A stretch of 11,090 nt of DNA. Origin: Chloroflexota bacterium (GTDB lineage Bacteria > Chloroflexota > Limnocylindria > P2-11E). The translations under genes and the position numbers were made by a program. Positions 1 to 6,708 of this stretch are shown here, in pieces; the stretch's first letter is position 1, and each line of letters opens with the position of its first letter. The DNA is taken from contig JACDAF010000200.1 of NCBI GenBank assembly GCA_013695575.1, forward strand, positions 1-11,090, written 5' to 3'. Under the pieces are notes generated by a model. That model had not been told where the DNA came from. It did not search any database and saw only the letters and a program-made list of their open reading frames with translations.

Positions 1-78
1 GCCCCGCCGGGCGCGATACGCGCGGGTCCCGGACCCGTTCCGGCGCCGGCGAAGGCCCCAGAAGCCACCGACAGGTAG
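1..78 (+). CDS. Possible C-terminal tail of a gene cut by the left edge
   Basis: Reading from base 1, the frame stays open for 25 codons and ends in TAG at 76-78. The peptide is rich in Pro, Ala and Gly (it ends PAPAKAPEATDR), which would suit a disordered C-terminal tail. A GC-rich hairpin followed by a T-containing run starts 5 nt after the stop, as expected for a rightward gene ending here. The support is weak: 25 codons is short, the second frame is also open to about 124 but gives an Arg-rich peptide, and no domain is visible. No function can be given. Confidence 0.35.
   Translation, partial: APPGAIRAGPGPVPAPAKAPEATDR
11..49. repeat. Three adjacent short inverted repeats at the left edge
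   Basis: GCGCG-ATA-CGCGC (11-23), GGGTCC-C-GGACCC (24-36) and the palindrome CCGGCGCCGG (40-49) lie nearly end to end. They fall within the possible C-terminal coding tail, so they may simply reflect GC-rich, Pro/Gly/Ala-rich codons. Confidence 0.3.
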
Positions 79-82
79 GGGC

Positions 83-106
83 GGCCGGCCGGCCGCCGGC
101 CCTTTC
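83..106 (+). terminator. Candidate intrinsic terminator (hairpin plus short T run)
   Basis: A perfect 7-bp inverted repeat, GGCCGGC (83-89) and GCCGGCC (95-101), encloses a 5-nt loop and is followed by CTTTC on the plus strand. The T run is short, so this is a weak intrinsic terminator. Its polarity suits a rightward gene ending at 78. On the minus strand no U-tract follows the hairpin, so it is a poorer terminator for the leftward gene ending at 108. Confidence 0.4.
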
Positions 107-107
107 T

Positions 108-644
108 CTATCGCCGCGCGGTGAGCAGTGGAACGCCGATGCTCGCCGCGATGAGCACGAGCGCCAGGAGCCCGCCGAGCAGGACCGCGTTGCGAGCGGT
201 CGTCCGCATGGCGGTGATGAGGAACGGGGCGACGATGAGACCGACGGCCAGCGGCGGCATCAGGAACGCGAAGACCAGGCCGAGCAGCACGAGTCCCGTG
301 AGGACGGCAGCGCCGATGACCGTGCCGCGCTGGACGAGCGGCACGTACACGGCATACGTGACCGCGGCGATCGGCGCGATCAGGACAACGACGAGACCGG
401 CCGCGACCACGACGCCAAGCAGCAGCCCAAGGGCCGACCAGAGGAGCTCCCCTCGCGCGCGCCCGCTCCGCACGATCCAGGTCCAGATCGCGTAGATGCC
501 GAGCCCCGCTCCGATGGACGGCACGATGAGCGCGCCATTTCCGTAGAACGCCAGCGGCCCGAAGGCGAGCCGCGATGTCTCGACCACCGTCGTGAGGATC
601 CCCAGGACGATGCCGGCACCCAGGCCGAGCAGGAACGCGATCAC
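108..644 (-). CDS. Small polytopic membrane protein, unknown function
   Basis: This encodes a 178-residue, strongly hydrophobic protein rich in Gly, Ala, Val and Leu. Hydrophobic stretches at about residues 2-22, 36-58, 66-90, 108-143 (probably two segments) and 150-174 suggest five or six membrane spans. The only clearly polar patches are around 59-67 and 145-151, the latter Arg-containing and probably cytoplasmic. I do not recognise a family, and no catalytic motif is visible. The start is GTG at 644. No Shine-Dalgarno sequence precedes it, but a TAGCAT box lies exactly 6 nt upstream, which fits a leaderless transcript. The gene diverges from the MFS transporter with only 11 bp between the two start codons, so the pair may share control. 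A membrane-accessory role to the transporter is possible but nothing in the sequence shows it. Confidence 0.75.
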   Translation of the reverse strand: MIAFLLGLGAGIVLGILTTVVETSRLAFGPLAFYGNGALIVPSIGAGLGIYAIWTWIVRSGRARGELLWSALGLLLGVVVAAGLVVVLIAPIAAVTYAVYVPLVQRGTVIGAAVLTGLVLLGLVFAFLMPPLAVGLIVAPFLITAMRTTARNAVLLGGLLALVLIAASIGVPLLTARR

Positions 645-650
645 TGCTCG

Positions 651-656
651 ATGCTA
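651..656 (-). promoter_or_regulatory. -10 box of a probable leaderless promoter (small membrane protein gene)
   Basis: On the minus strand the sequence reads TAGCAT, then six bases (CGAGCA), then the GTG start at 644. TANNNT about 6-7 nt before a start codon is the known signature of leaderless transcripts in several high-GC bacteria. The box overlaps the first base of the MFS ATG at 656. No convincing -35 element was found. Confidence 0.5.
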
Positions 657-1843
657 TGGGCGTGAGCGGCGTGTGGCTCGGATTGACCCTGGCCCTCGTG
701 CTGCTCCCGTCGAACATCCCCGCCGCGGCGGTGCCGCTGCTGCGCGCCGAGTGGTCGGCCTCTGCCGTCGTTGTCGGCTGGGTCGTCGGCGCGTACCTCG
801 CGGGATATGCGGCCGCCGTCGTGATGATCCTGCCCCTGACCGATCGCCTGCCGTCGCGACGGATCATCGTCGCTGGCGCTGCGGTGTCAGCCCTGGCGAG
901 CCTCGCGTTGCCCCTCGTTGCGCGTGATCCGTGGATCGCCGTCGCCCTTCGCCTTATCGCGGGGGCCGGGCTCGCCGGCGTGTACATGCCGGGGGTGCGC
1001 GTCGTCGCCGCGACCGCGCGACCAGAGCAGCGTGGCCTCGCCGTCGGCCTGTTCGTCGCGTCCTTCTATCTCGGGTCCGCCGCCTCCTTCCTGGTGGCCG
1101 GACTGCTCATCGGTGACTCGATCGGCTGGCGCGAGCCGATGCTCTGGGCGGCAGGCGCCTCGCTGGTGGGCGTCGGCCTCGCGTTCGGGGGGGCCCCGCC
1201 GCTCCCGCCTGCCGGTGGGAAGGCGATCCTCGACCTGACGGTGCTGAAAGAGGCGCGCCTCATGCGCACGGTCGGGGCGTATTCGGGCCATGCCTGGGAG
1301 CTGTTCGCCGTCCGCGCCTGGATGACCGCGTTCCTGGCTTCGGTGCTCGTAGCGCAGGGCGCCACGACCGCCGACGCGACCGGCGAGGCCGGCCGCTGGT
1401 CCGCGCTCATCCTCGGCGCCGGAATACCGGCCGTGTTCATCGGCGGGTGGGTGTCGGACCGCCTCGGGCGCGCACGCACGGCCCTGACCATCGCCATCGC
1501 CAGCGGGGCACTCGGCTTCGTGTTCGGGGCGCTCGGTAGCGCGCCATGGTCGGTGCTGCTGGCCTTCGGCTTCGTCTACAGCGGTCTTATCGCCGCCGAC
1601 TCGGCCGTGTACTCGACGAGCGTCACCGAGCTCGCGCCAGCCGGGAAGCTCGGCTCCGCGCAGGCCATCCAGGCGTTCATCGGGTTCGGCGCGGGTGCCG
1701 TCGGGCCGCCCGCCGCAGGGCTCGCGCTCGATCTCGGGCTTGGATGGGTGGCCGTGTTCGGTGTCGCGGGGGTCGCGAGCTTCATCGGCGCGCTGCCGCT
1801 CCTCCGCGACCTGCGACGTCAGGACGGCGCGCCTGCGCAGTGA
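656..1843 (+). CDS. Major facilitator superfamily (MFS) transporter
   Basis: This 395-residue protein has the length and hydrophobicity expected of a 12-span MFS transporter, which moves small solutes across the inner membrane using an ion gradient. MFS motif A is seen between spans 2 and 3 (LTDRLPSRR, residues 61-69). Its counterpart in the second half is GGWVSDRLGRART (263-275). A polar loop near 181-204 separates the halves, followed by GHAWELFAVRAW (211-222) at the start of span 7, where His, Trp and Glu are candidate substrate or coupling residues. The substrate cannot be told from sequence; metabolite or drug efflux are both possible. The start is uncertain. ATG at 656 lacks a Shine-Dalgarno sequence, and GTG at 662 (codon 3) lies 6 nt after GATGCT, a poor TANNNT match, so it could be a leaderless start. 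The gene ends 13 bp from the convergent ABC ATPase gene. Confidence 0.9.
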   Translation: MGVSGVWLGLTLALVLLPSNIPAAAVPLLRAEWSASAVVVGWVVGAYLAGYAAAVVMILPLTDRLPSRRIIVAGAAVSALASLALPLVARDPWIAVALRLIAGAGLAGVYMPGVRVVAATARPEQRGLAVGLFVASFYLGSAASFLVAGLLIGDSIGWREPMLWAAGASLVGVGLAFGGAPPLPPAGGKAILDLTVLKEARLMRTVGAYSGHAWELFAVRAWMTAFLASVLVAQGATTADATGEAGRWSALILGAGIPAVFIGGWVSDRLGRARTALTIAIASGALGFVFGALGSAPWSVLLAFGFVYSGLIAADSAVYSTSVTELAPAGKLGSAQAIQAFIGFGAGAVGPPAAGLALDLGLGWVAVFGVAGVASFIGALPLLRDLRRQDGAPAQ

Positions 1844-1856
1844 GACTGAAGCCGAC

Positions 1857-3374
1857 CTACGCAGCCCCGGCGCTTTCGTGTCCTGCCATCAGGAGTCCCA
1901 GGCGCTCCTCCGTGGCCTCGGCTGCGGGGAGGGTGGCGACGATTCGCCCTTCGTACATCACCGCGATGCGGTCCGAGAGCGCGCGGATCTCGTCGAGCTC
2001 GCTCGAGATGAGCAGGATGGCCGCACCACGCGCGCGCTGCTCGAGAAGCCGGTCGTGCACGTATTCGGTCGCCGCGATGTCGAGCCCGCGACTCGGCTGG
2101 CTCACCACGATGAGCCGCGGAGACGACGAGAGCTCACGGCCAAGCACGACCTTTTGCTGGTTGCCGCCGGAAAGGTTGCCCGCGATCGCGAGCGGGTTGG
2201 GCGGTCGCACGTCGAACTCGCGCGCGAGCAGTGCTCCTTCGCGCTCGATCACCTGGGGATCAAGCACGCCGAACGTCGCGTATGGCGGTCCCGCCTGTTT
2301 CCCTAGGATGAGGTTGTCGGCGACGGTGAACGCGAGCACCAGGCCCTCGCGCCGACGGTCTTCGGGCACGTAGCAGACACCGCCGGCGCGCGTCCGACGT
2401 GGCCCGTCGCGCGAGACGTCGGCGCCGCCGATGCGCATGTCACCCGCCGTCGGACGGCGGAGGCCCATGATGCACTCGGCGAGCTCGCTCTGACCGTTCC
2501 CGCCGATACCGGCGATGCCGAGCACTTCGCCCGCGTGCACCGTGAGGCCCACGTCTAGAAGCGCCGGCGTGCCGCGATCCGACAGGGCGCCGAGCCCGGT
2601 CACCTCGAGCACGACGTCTCGTGAGCCCGCGGTCGCCCGCGGCCGCAGCTCGCGCAGCTCACGACCGACCATGAGACGCGCGATCTCGCCCGCGGTGGTG
2701 GCCGAGGTCACGAGCGACCCGGCGTTGCGCCCGAGGCGTAGGACCGTGATCCGGTCGGTGACGGCGAAGACCTCGCGCAGCTTGTGCGTGATGAGGATGA
2801 CCGTCTTGCCTTGCTCACGCAGGGTGCGCACTATCGCGAATAGCTCGTCGACCTCCTGTGGTGTCAGGACGGCCGTCGGCTCGTCGAACACGAGCAGGTC
2901 GGAGCCGCGGTAGAGCACTTTCAGGATCTCGACGCGCTGCTGGAGGCCGAGCGGCAGGTCTTCCACGCGCGCGTCGGGATCGACCTCGATGCCGAAGCGC
3001 GACTGGAGCTCGCGCACGCGCTCGCGGATGACGCGCCGGTCGAGCAGCGCACCCGTCCGCTCGTCGCCGAGCACCACGTTCTCGGTGACTGTGAGCGGCG
3101 GGATCAGCATGAAGTGCTGGTGGATCATCCCGATGCCGCGCGCGATCGCGTCGCGCGGCCCGCCGATGCGGGCGTCCTCTCCGCGCAGGAGGATGCGCCC
3201 GCCGTCCGGCGCGTAGAGGCCGTACAGGACGTTCATGAGCGTCGACTTGCCCGCCCCGTTCTCGCCAAGCAGCGCGTGGACGTCGCGCTCCTCGACGGAG
3301 AGATCGACGCCATCGAGGGCGACCAGCTCGCCGAAGCGCTTGCGGATGCCCTGCATCTCGAGCAGCGCGGTCAC
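1857..3374 (-). CDS. BMP-type nucleoside ABC importer, double ATPase subunit (NupO/YufO-like)
   Basis: This 505-residue protein carries two ABC ATPase domains in one chain and would energise uptake through the permeases encoded just upstream. Domain 1 is intact: Walker A GENGAGKST (37-45), Q-loop Gln86, signature LGLQQR (142-147), Walker B LLVFDEP (160-166) and H-loop His197. Domain 2 is degenerate. The P-loop region reads GIGGNGQSEL (289-298) with no Lys, the signature LSGGNQQKV (401-409) is good, and the Walker B Asp-Glu is replaced by SQP (425-427), with RGLD at 429-432. This asymmetry is normal for the family, known for purine-nucleoside importers (NupNOPQ, BmpA-NupABC); sugar ATPases such as RbsA are relatives. 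The GTG start at 3374 is fixed by an in-frame TGA three codons upstream and by GAGG 7 nt before it. Its GTGA overlaps the stop of a 30-codon mini-ORF. Substrate specificity is inferred. Confidence 0.93.
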   Translation of the reverse strand: MTALLEMQGIRKRFGELVALDGVDLSVEERDVHALLGENGAGKSTLMNVLYGLYAPDGGRILLRGEDARIGGPRDAIARGIGMIHQHFMLIPPLTVTENVVLGDERTGALLDRRVIRERVRELQSRFGIEVDPDARVEDLPLGLQQRVEILKVLYRGSDLLVFDEPTAVLTPQEVDELFAIVRTLREQGKTVILITHKLREVFAVTDRITVLRLGRNAGSLVTSATTAGEIARLMVGRELRELRPRATAGSRDVVLEVTGLGALSDRGTPALLDVGLTVHAGEVLGIAGIGGNGQSELAECIMGLRRPTAGDMRIGGADVSRDGPRRTRAGGVCYVPEDRRREGLVLAFTVADNLILGKQAGPPYATFGVLDPQVIEREGALLAREFDVRPPNPLAIAGNLSGGNQQKVVLGRELSSSPRLIVVSQPSRGLDIAATEYVHDRLLEQRARGAAILLISSELDEIRALSDRIAVMYEGRIVATLPAAEATEERLGLLMAGHESAGAA

Positions 3375-3463
3375 TCGGCCGCCTCACGACGCGCGGCGGC
3401 GCCGTTACCTCGGTCGGGGGCGCCTGCGCCCGGCCGCTCGCTGCCGCGTCCGGACCCGACCAT
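3371..3463 (-). CDS. 30-codon mini-ORF bridging permease Q and the ATPase
   Basis: This 30-residue ORF starts MVGSGRGSERPGAG and ends ARREAAE. Its ATG shares one base with the permease Q stop (TGATG), and its TGA overlaps the ATPase GTG start (GTGA). The best Shine-Dalgarno sequence in the window, AAGGAGG at 3471-3477, sits 7 nt before its ATG, so it is very likely translated. The peptide is low-complexity, rich in Gly, Ala, Arg and Glu, with no hydrophobic segment and no recognisable domain. The likely role is to carry ribosomes across the 88-nt gap so that the ATPase is translated in step with the permeases. The alternative is a lost N-terminal extension of the ATPase: the mini-ORF is in the -1-related frame, so one indel, real or from sequencing, would fuse the two. 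No slippery heptamer is visible at the junction. Confidence 0.5.
   Translation of the reverse strand: MVGSGRGSERPGAGAPDRGNGAAARREAAE
3382..3386 (-). promoter_or_regulatory. Ribosome binding site of the ATPase gene
   Basis: TGAGG on the minus strand ends 7 nt before the GTG start at 3374. The same TGA is an in-frame stop for the ATPase frame, so no earlier start is possible. Confidence 0.5.
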
Positions 3464-4362
3464 CAGTGGCCCTCCTTCTCGTACGGCACGCCGTCGGCGG
3501 CCGGCGGGCGCGAGCGGCCGACGAACCCCGCGACGGCGAGGATCGTGAGCAGGTAGGGGAGCGTGCCGAGGAGCTGCACCGGTACGCGAGTGTCGCCGAT
3601 CGTCGCGCCCTGGAGCGAGGTCGAGAGGGCGTTGCCGTAGCCGAAGAGGAGCGCCGCGACGAGCGCGCCGATGGGTGACCACTTGCCGAAGATGACGGCG
3701 GCGAGGCCGATGAACCCGCGTCCCGCGGTCATGCCGTCGGTGAACGAGTGCGCGACCGAGAGCGAGAGGTAGGCGCCGCCGAGCCCCGCAAGCGCTCCGC
3801 TGGCGAGGACCGCCGCGTAGCGCACGCGCCGCACGCCGATGCCGACCGTCTCGGCCGCGCGCGGATGCTCGCCGACGGCGCGCAGGCGCAGCCCGCTCAC
3901 CGTGCCGAACAGGAACAGATGAGTGAGCGGCACGAGCGCCAGGGAGACCCAGACGAGGATGCTCTGGTCCGCGACGGTCGGCAGGTCGGGCACGTCCGCC
4001 GGCGTGCCGGTCGTTCCGTACAGCTGGAAGTTCAGGTAGCTCGTCAGCCCAAGTGCCAGGATGTTGAGCGCCATCCCGGAGACGATCTGATCGCTGCGCC
4101 AGTGGATGGCCGCGATCGCGTGGATCCCCGCGAGCAGGGTGCCCGCGATGATGGCGGCCGCGACGCCGATGACGATGCTGTCGGTCTGCTCGGCCGCGAC
4201 GATGCCGACGAAGGCCCCGACGAGCATCGAGCCCTCGAGCGCGATGTTCACGACCCCCGCGCGCTCGGAGATGACGCCGCCGAGCGCCGCGAGGAGGATC
4301 GGCGCCGCCAGGCGGAGCGTCGCGGCGAGGACGCTCGCCCCGATGACCATGTCGACCGTCAC
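3463..4362 (-). CDS. BMP-type nucleoside ABC importer, permease Q (NupQ/YufQ-like)
   Basis: This 299-residue integral membrane protein belongs to the branched-chain/ribose-type permease family (BPD_transp_2) and forms one half of the importer channel. Family hallmarks are GGVISERAGVVNIALEG (28-44) near the N terminus, DQIVSGMALNIL (91-102), RAVGEHPRAAETVGI (161-175), which is the cytoplasmic coupling loop that contacts the ATPase, and GRGFIGLAAVIFGKWSPIG (214-232). Hydrophobicity suggests about eight to ten spans. Length is typical of the smaller permease of this transporter type. The GTG start overlaps the stop of permease P (GTGA) and has GGAGG 7 nt upstream, so the two permeases are translationally coupled and probably made in equal amounts. 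An alternative ATG lies at codon 5. Its own stop overlaps the mini-ORF start. Nucleosides are the expected substrate by family. Confidence 0.92.
   Translation of the reverse strand: MTVDMVIGASVLAATLRLAAPILLAALGGVISERAGVVNIALEGSMLVGAFVGIVAAEQTDSIVIGVAAAIIAGTLLAGIHAIAAIHWRSDQIVSGMALNILALGLTSYLNFQLYGTTGTPADVPDLPTVADQSILVWVSLALVPLTHLFLFGTVSGLRLRAVGEHPRAAETVGIGVRRVRYAAVLASGALAGLGGAYLSLSVAHSFTDGMTAGRGFIGLAAVIFGKWSPIGALVAALLFGYGNALSTSLQGATIGDTRVPVQLLGTLPYLLTILAVAGFVGRSRPPAADGVPYEKEGH
3471..3477 (-). promoter_or_regulatory. Strong ribosome binding site in front of the mini-ORF
   Basis: AAGGAGG on the minus strand lies inside the last codons of permease Q, 7 nt before the ATG at 3463. It is the closest match to the anti-Shine-Dalgarno complement in the window, and it points to the mini-ORF, not to the ATPase start about 90 nt downstream. 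Confidence 0.6.
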
Positions 4363-5504
4363 GCGATCGCCTCCACCGGCTTGCGGCCGCGCCGGGAGCG
4401 CCCGGCGATGCCGCGCACGATCGCCTCGGCCGCGATCACGAACAGGACGAGTGCCTGGATGATCGACACGAGGTGGGACGAGATGCCCGCGTTCGATTGC
4501 ATGATCGCGCCGCCGTGCGCGAACGCGCCGAACAGCAGCGCGGCCGCGACGATCCCGAGCGGCGAGTTCTTCCCGAGGAGCGCGACCGCGATGGCGTCGA
4601 AGCCGTATCCGGACGAGAACCCGTCGAAGACGCGCTGGAAGACGCCGCTCACCTGGATCATCCCGGCGAGCCCCGCGAACGCCCCGGCGATGGCCATGAC
4701 GAGCGCCATCCTGCGGGCGGGGTCGATCCCCGCCTGCGCCGCGGCCCGCGCGCCGAGCCCGACGGCGCGGAGCTCGTACCCGAGCGACGTGCGCCAGAGC
4801 AGGAACCAGAACACCGCGACGGCGAGCGCCGCGAGGAGGATCCCAGCGTGCAGCCGCGAGAGGGGCACGAGCTCGTTCGGCAGGATGACCGGGAGGATCG
4901 CGCCGTCGCCGATCCGCGCCGATGCGGGCGTGCCGAGCGCGCTCGGGGCGGTCATCGGCCCGCTCTGCAGCAGCCAGTGCATCACGAACACGACGATGTA
5001 GTTGAGCATGATCGTGGTGATGACCTCGTTCACGCCGCGCGCGGCTTTGAGGACCCCCGCGATCGCGCCGTAACCGGCGCCGGCGAGGATCCCCGCGAGG
5101 ATCACGAGCGGCATGAGGAGCGGGCCCGGAAGCTCCGCGAATCGCGCACCGACGGCGCCTGCAGCGAGCGCCCCGACGAGCAGCTGACCTTCGGCGCCGA
5201 TGTTGAACAGACCCGTGCGGAACGCGACGGCGACGGAGAGCCCGGTCAGGACGAGCGGGATAGCCGACACGAGCGTCTCGGTGATGTCGTAGGGAGTCCC
5301 GAACGCGCCGCGCGCGAGAGCCGCATATGCGGCTATCGGGTCATTTCCCGTCGCGGCGACGAAGACGGCGCCGAGGAGGAGCGCGACGATGACCGAGATC
5401 ACCGGGACCGCGGGGCCGGTCGCCCACTGCATCGCCGGCTGGCGCACGGACGGGGCCGGACCACCGGGGCCCGGCCCCGTCGCTGTTGGCGCGCCGCCGC
5501 TCAC
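4359..5504 (-). CDS. BMP-type nucleoside ABC importer, permease P (NupP/YufP-like)
   Basis: This 381-residue permease is the larger channel subunit, partner of permease Q. Diagnostic stretches are AFRTGLFNIGAEGQ (94-107), ARGVNEVITTIMLNYI (155-170), LRAVGLGARAAAQAGI (245-260, the coupling loop to the ATPase) and SSGYGFDAIAVALLGKNSPLG (297-317), all typical of the YufP/NupP branch of BPD_transp_2. The first 25 or so residues are a Pro/Gly/Ala-rich extension that is not hydrophobic and is probably cytoplasmic, so the protein is somewhat longer than usual. The GTG start at 5504 has no Shine-Dalgarno sequence and lies in a hairpin just after the receptor gene, from which it is separated by 25 bp. 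An ATG at codon 25 would remove the extension and is a possible alternative start. The C-terminal tail is basic (RSRRGRK). Confidence 0.92.
   Translation of the reverse strand: MSGGAPTATGPGPGGPAPSVRQPAMQWATGPAVPVISVIVALLLGAVFVAATGNDPIAAYAALARGAFGTPYDITETLVSAIPLVLTGLSVAVAFRTGLFNIGAEGQLLVGALAAGAVGARFAELPGPLLMPLVILAGILAGAGYGAIAGVLKAARGVNEVITTIMLNYIVVFVMHWLLQSGPMTAPSALGTPASARIGDGAILPVILPNELVPLSRLHAGILLAALAVAVFWFLLWRTSLGYELRAVGLGARAAAQAGIDPARRMALVMAIAGAFAGLAGMIQVSGVFQRVFDGFSSGYGFDAIAVALLGKNSPLGIVAAALLFGAFAHGGAIMQSNAGISSHLVSIIQALVLFVIAAEAIVRGIAGRSRRGRKPVEAIA
4370..4374 (-). promoter_or_regulatory. Ribosome binding site of permease Q
   Basis: GGAGG on the minus strand, inside the 3' end of permease P, ends 7 nt before the GTG at 4362. 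It supports GTG over the ATG four codons later. Confidence 0.55.
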
Positions 5505-5522
5505 CGGTCGACTGCGAGCCGG
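5504..5522 (-). promoter_or_regulatory. Hairpin between receptor and permease P genes
   Basis: On the minus strand, CCGG-c-TCG pairs with CGA-CCGG around a CAGT tetraloop: seven base pairs with one bulged C. The last G is the first base of the permease P GTG start. No U-tract follows, so it is not an intrinsic terminator. A hairpin here could protect the 3' end of the receptor mRNA or lower permease translation, giving the receptor excess common in binding-protein importers. This role is inferred. Confidence 0.35.
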
Positions 5523-5529
5523 ATGACCG

Positions 5530-6588
5530 CTACTTGACCGCGATGTCCGTCTTCGGCTTGATCGCGCCCGACTTGATGTCGGCGAGCGCCTTGTCTGCGG
5601 CCGCCTTCGCGGAGGCGGGCACCACCGGGTCGAGCTTGCCGAGGCCGATGCCCTCGTTCGCCGCGTTGAAGAAGGTGTCGCCGCTCTTGAAGGTGTTCTC
5701 CTTGACCGCCTTGATGGAGTCGTACACGGCCTTGTTCACGCGCTTCAGCGCGCTCGTGATGACGACGCCCGGGGCCACGTCCGCCTGGTCGGCGTCGACG
5801 CCGATGGCGTACTTGCCCTTCTCCTTGGCCGCCTGGATGTAGCCGAGGCCCGAGCCGCCGGCCACCTGGAAGAGGATGTCGCAGCCCTGGTCGATGTGGC
5901 GGAGGCCGACCTCCTTGCCCTTCTGCTGGTCGACGAAGTCGTTCGAGTAGCCGTTGAGGATCTTCGTCGTCGGGCTGATGGTCTGGAGGGCGTGCTGGTA
6001 GCCGGCGATGAACGTGTCGACCGGCGGGATCGGGATCCCGCCCATCGAGCAGACGGTGTTGTTCGTCGCCTTGCCGACCTTGGCCTTGGCCATCTCGGCG
6101 GCGATCACGCCGACGAGGTATCCGGCCTCCTGCTGGGCGAAGAACAGGTTGGCGACGTTCGGCAGGTTCTCGGTCTTCCCGGCGTCGTCCGCGGGCGCGC
6201 CGTCGACGATCGCGAACTTCACGTTCGGAAACTGCTTGGCGACCTTCCAGGTCGAATTCGTCATGAGGAACCCGACGGAGATGACGAGGTCGTAGCCCTG
6301 TTGCGCGTATGAGGTGAGGTTCGGCACGTAGTCCGCCTGCTGCTTCGACTCCGTGACCTTGGTCTCGACCTTCAGGTCCTTCTCGGCGTCCTGGCGGCCG
6401 AGGTTCGCGAGCGTGTTGAAGCTCTTGTCATTGAGGCCTCCGACGTCGGTGACGAGACCGATCCGGACGGCCTTCGCCGCCGGTGCCGTGCCGGCCCCAC
6501 CAGTCGCCTGCGCGCCGCCGGAGCCTGTGCCGCCGCACGCCGAGACGATGAGCGCCGCGAGGATGGGGAGCGCGAGCAGTCTCTTCAT
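5530..6588 (-). CDS. BMP-family substrate-binding lipoprotein (nucleoside receptor)
   Basis: This 352-residue secreted receptor captures the substrate outside the membrane for the permeases P and Q. The N terminus is a lipoprotein signal: KR, a hydrophobic core, then lipobox VSAC with lipidated Cys18, followed by a Gly/Ser/Thr/Ala linker to about residue 38. The BMP domain follows: RIGLVTDVGGLNDKSFN (42-58), VISVGFLMTNSTW (102-114), VKFAIVDG (123-130), IPIPPVDTFIAGY (185-197) and YAIGVDADQ (260-268). The DVGGLNDKSF and GVDxDQ segments are the ligand-contact segments in PnrA-type purine nucleoside receptors. Two mature-domain cysteines (180, 236) could form a disulfide. The ATG has GGGAGG 12 nt upstream. 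It is the first gene of the operon with both permeases and the ATPase. Purine nucleosides are the likely ligand, but other BMP proteins bind other small molecules. Confidence 0.94.
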   Translation of the reverse strand: MKRLLALPILAALIVSACGGTGSGGAQATGGAGTAPAAKAVRIGLVTDVGGLNDKSFNTLANLGRQDAEKDLKVETKVTESKQQADYVPNLTSYAQQGYDLVISVGFLMTNSTWKVAKQFPNVKFAIVDGAPADDAGKTENLPNVANLFFAQQEAGYLVGVIAAEMAKAKVGKATNNTVCSMGGIPIPPVDTFIAGYQHALQTISPTTKILNGYSNDFVDQQKGKEVGLRHIDQGCDILFQVAGGSGLGYIQAAKEKGKYAIGVDADQADVAPGVVITSALKRVNKAVYDSIKAVKENTFKSGDTFFNAANEGIGLGKLDPVVPASAKAAADKALADIKSGAIKPKTDIAVK

Positions 6589-6600
6589 GAGTGGATCGGA

Positions 6601-6606
6601 CCTCCC
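6601..6606 (-). promoter_or_regulatory. Ribosome binding site of the BMP lipoprotein gene
   Basis: GGGAGG on the minus strand lies 12 nt before the ATG at 6588, a slightly long spacing. It shows that this operon has an ordinary leader, unlike the probable leaderless genes elsewhere in the window. Confidence 0.5.
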
Positions 6607-6653
6607 TTAGTGCGCCGCCCGCGGCGAGGAAGCGCGCCGAGCGGCCGACCGCG

Positions 6654-6659
6654 AGTCTA
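6654..6659 (-). promoter_or_regulatory. Possible -10 box of the nucleoside-importer operon
   Basis: TAGACT on the minus strand fits TANNNT and lies in the 125-bp gap between the exchanger gene and the BMP gene. It would give a leader of about 60 nt ending in the GGGAGG site. A -35 match is lacking at normal spacing (TTGCCC is only 12 nt away), so this is tentative. Confidence 0.25.
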
Positions 6660-6708
6660 GGCCGTTCGGTCGGGCAAGGCCCTTCCTCACTCGACCTCTG
6701 CTCCCTGA

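Noticed and set aside
2000..2140. Loss of function in the second ATPase domain (no Walker B acids)
   Set aside because: Degeneracy of the second domain, with an xQP-type Walker B, is usual in this ATPase family and is not a sign of decay.
1546..2373. Plus-strand open frame overlapping the end of the MFS gene and the ATPase 3' end
   Set aside because: It is out of frame with the MFS gene and antisense to the ATPase, with Arg/Ser-rich translation typical of GC-driven shadows.
3368..3380. Programmed -1 frameshift joining the mini-ORF to the ATPase
   Set aside because: The frames are suitably offset, but no slippery heptamer is present at the junction, and the ATPase has its own GAGG site and GTG start.
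3748..5537. Long plus-strand open frames (over 350 codons) opposite the two permease genes
   Set aside because: They translate to Arg/Asp/Glu/Ala-rich low-complexity sequence with no domain, and lie wholly antisense to well-supported permeases. Open antisense frames are expected at this GC content.
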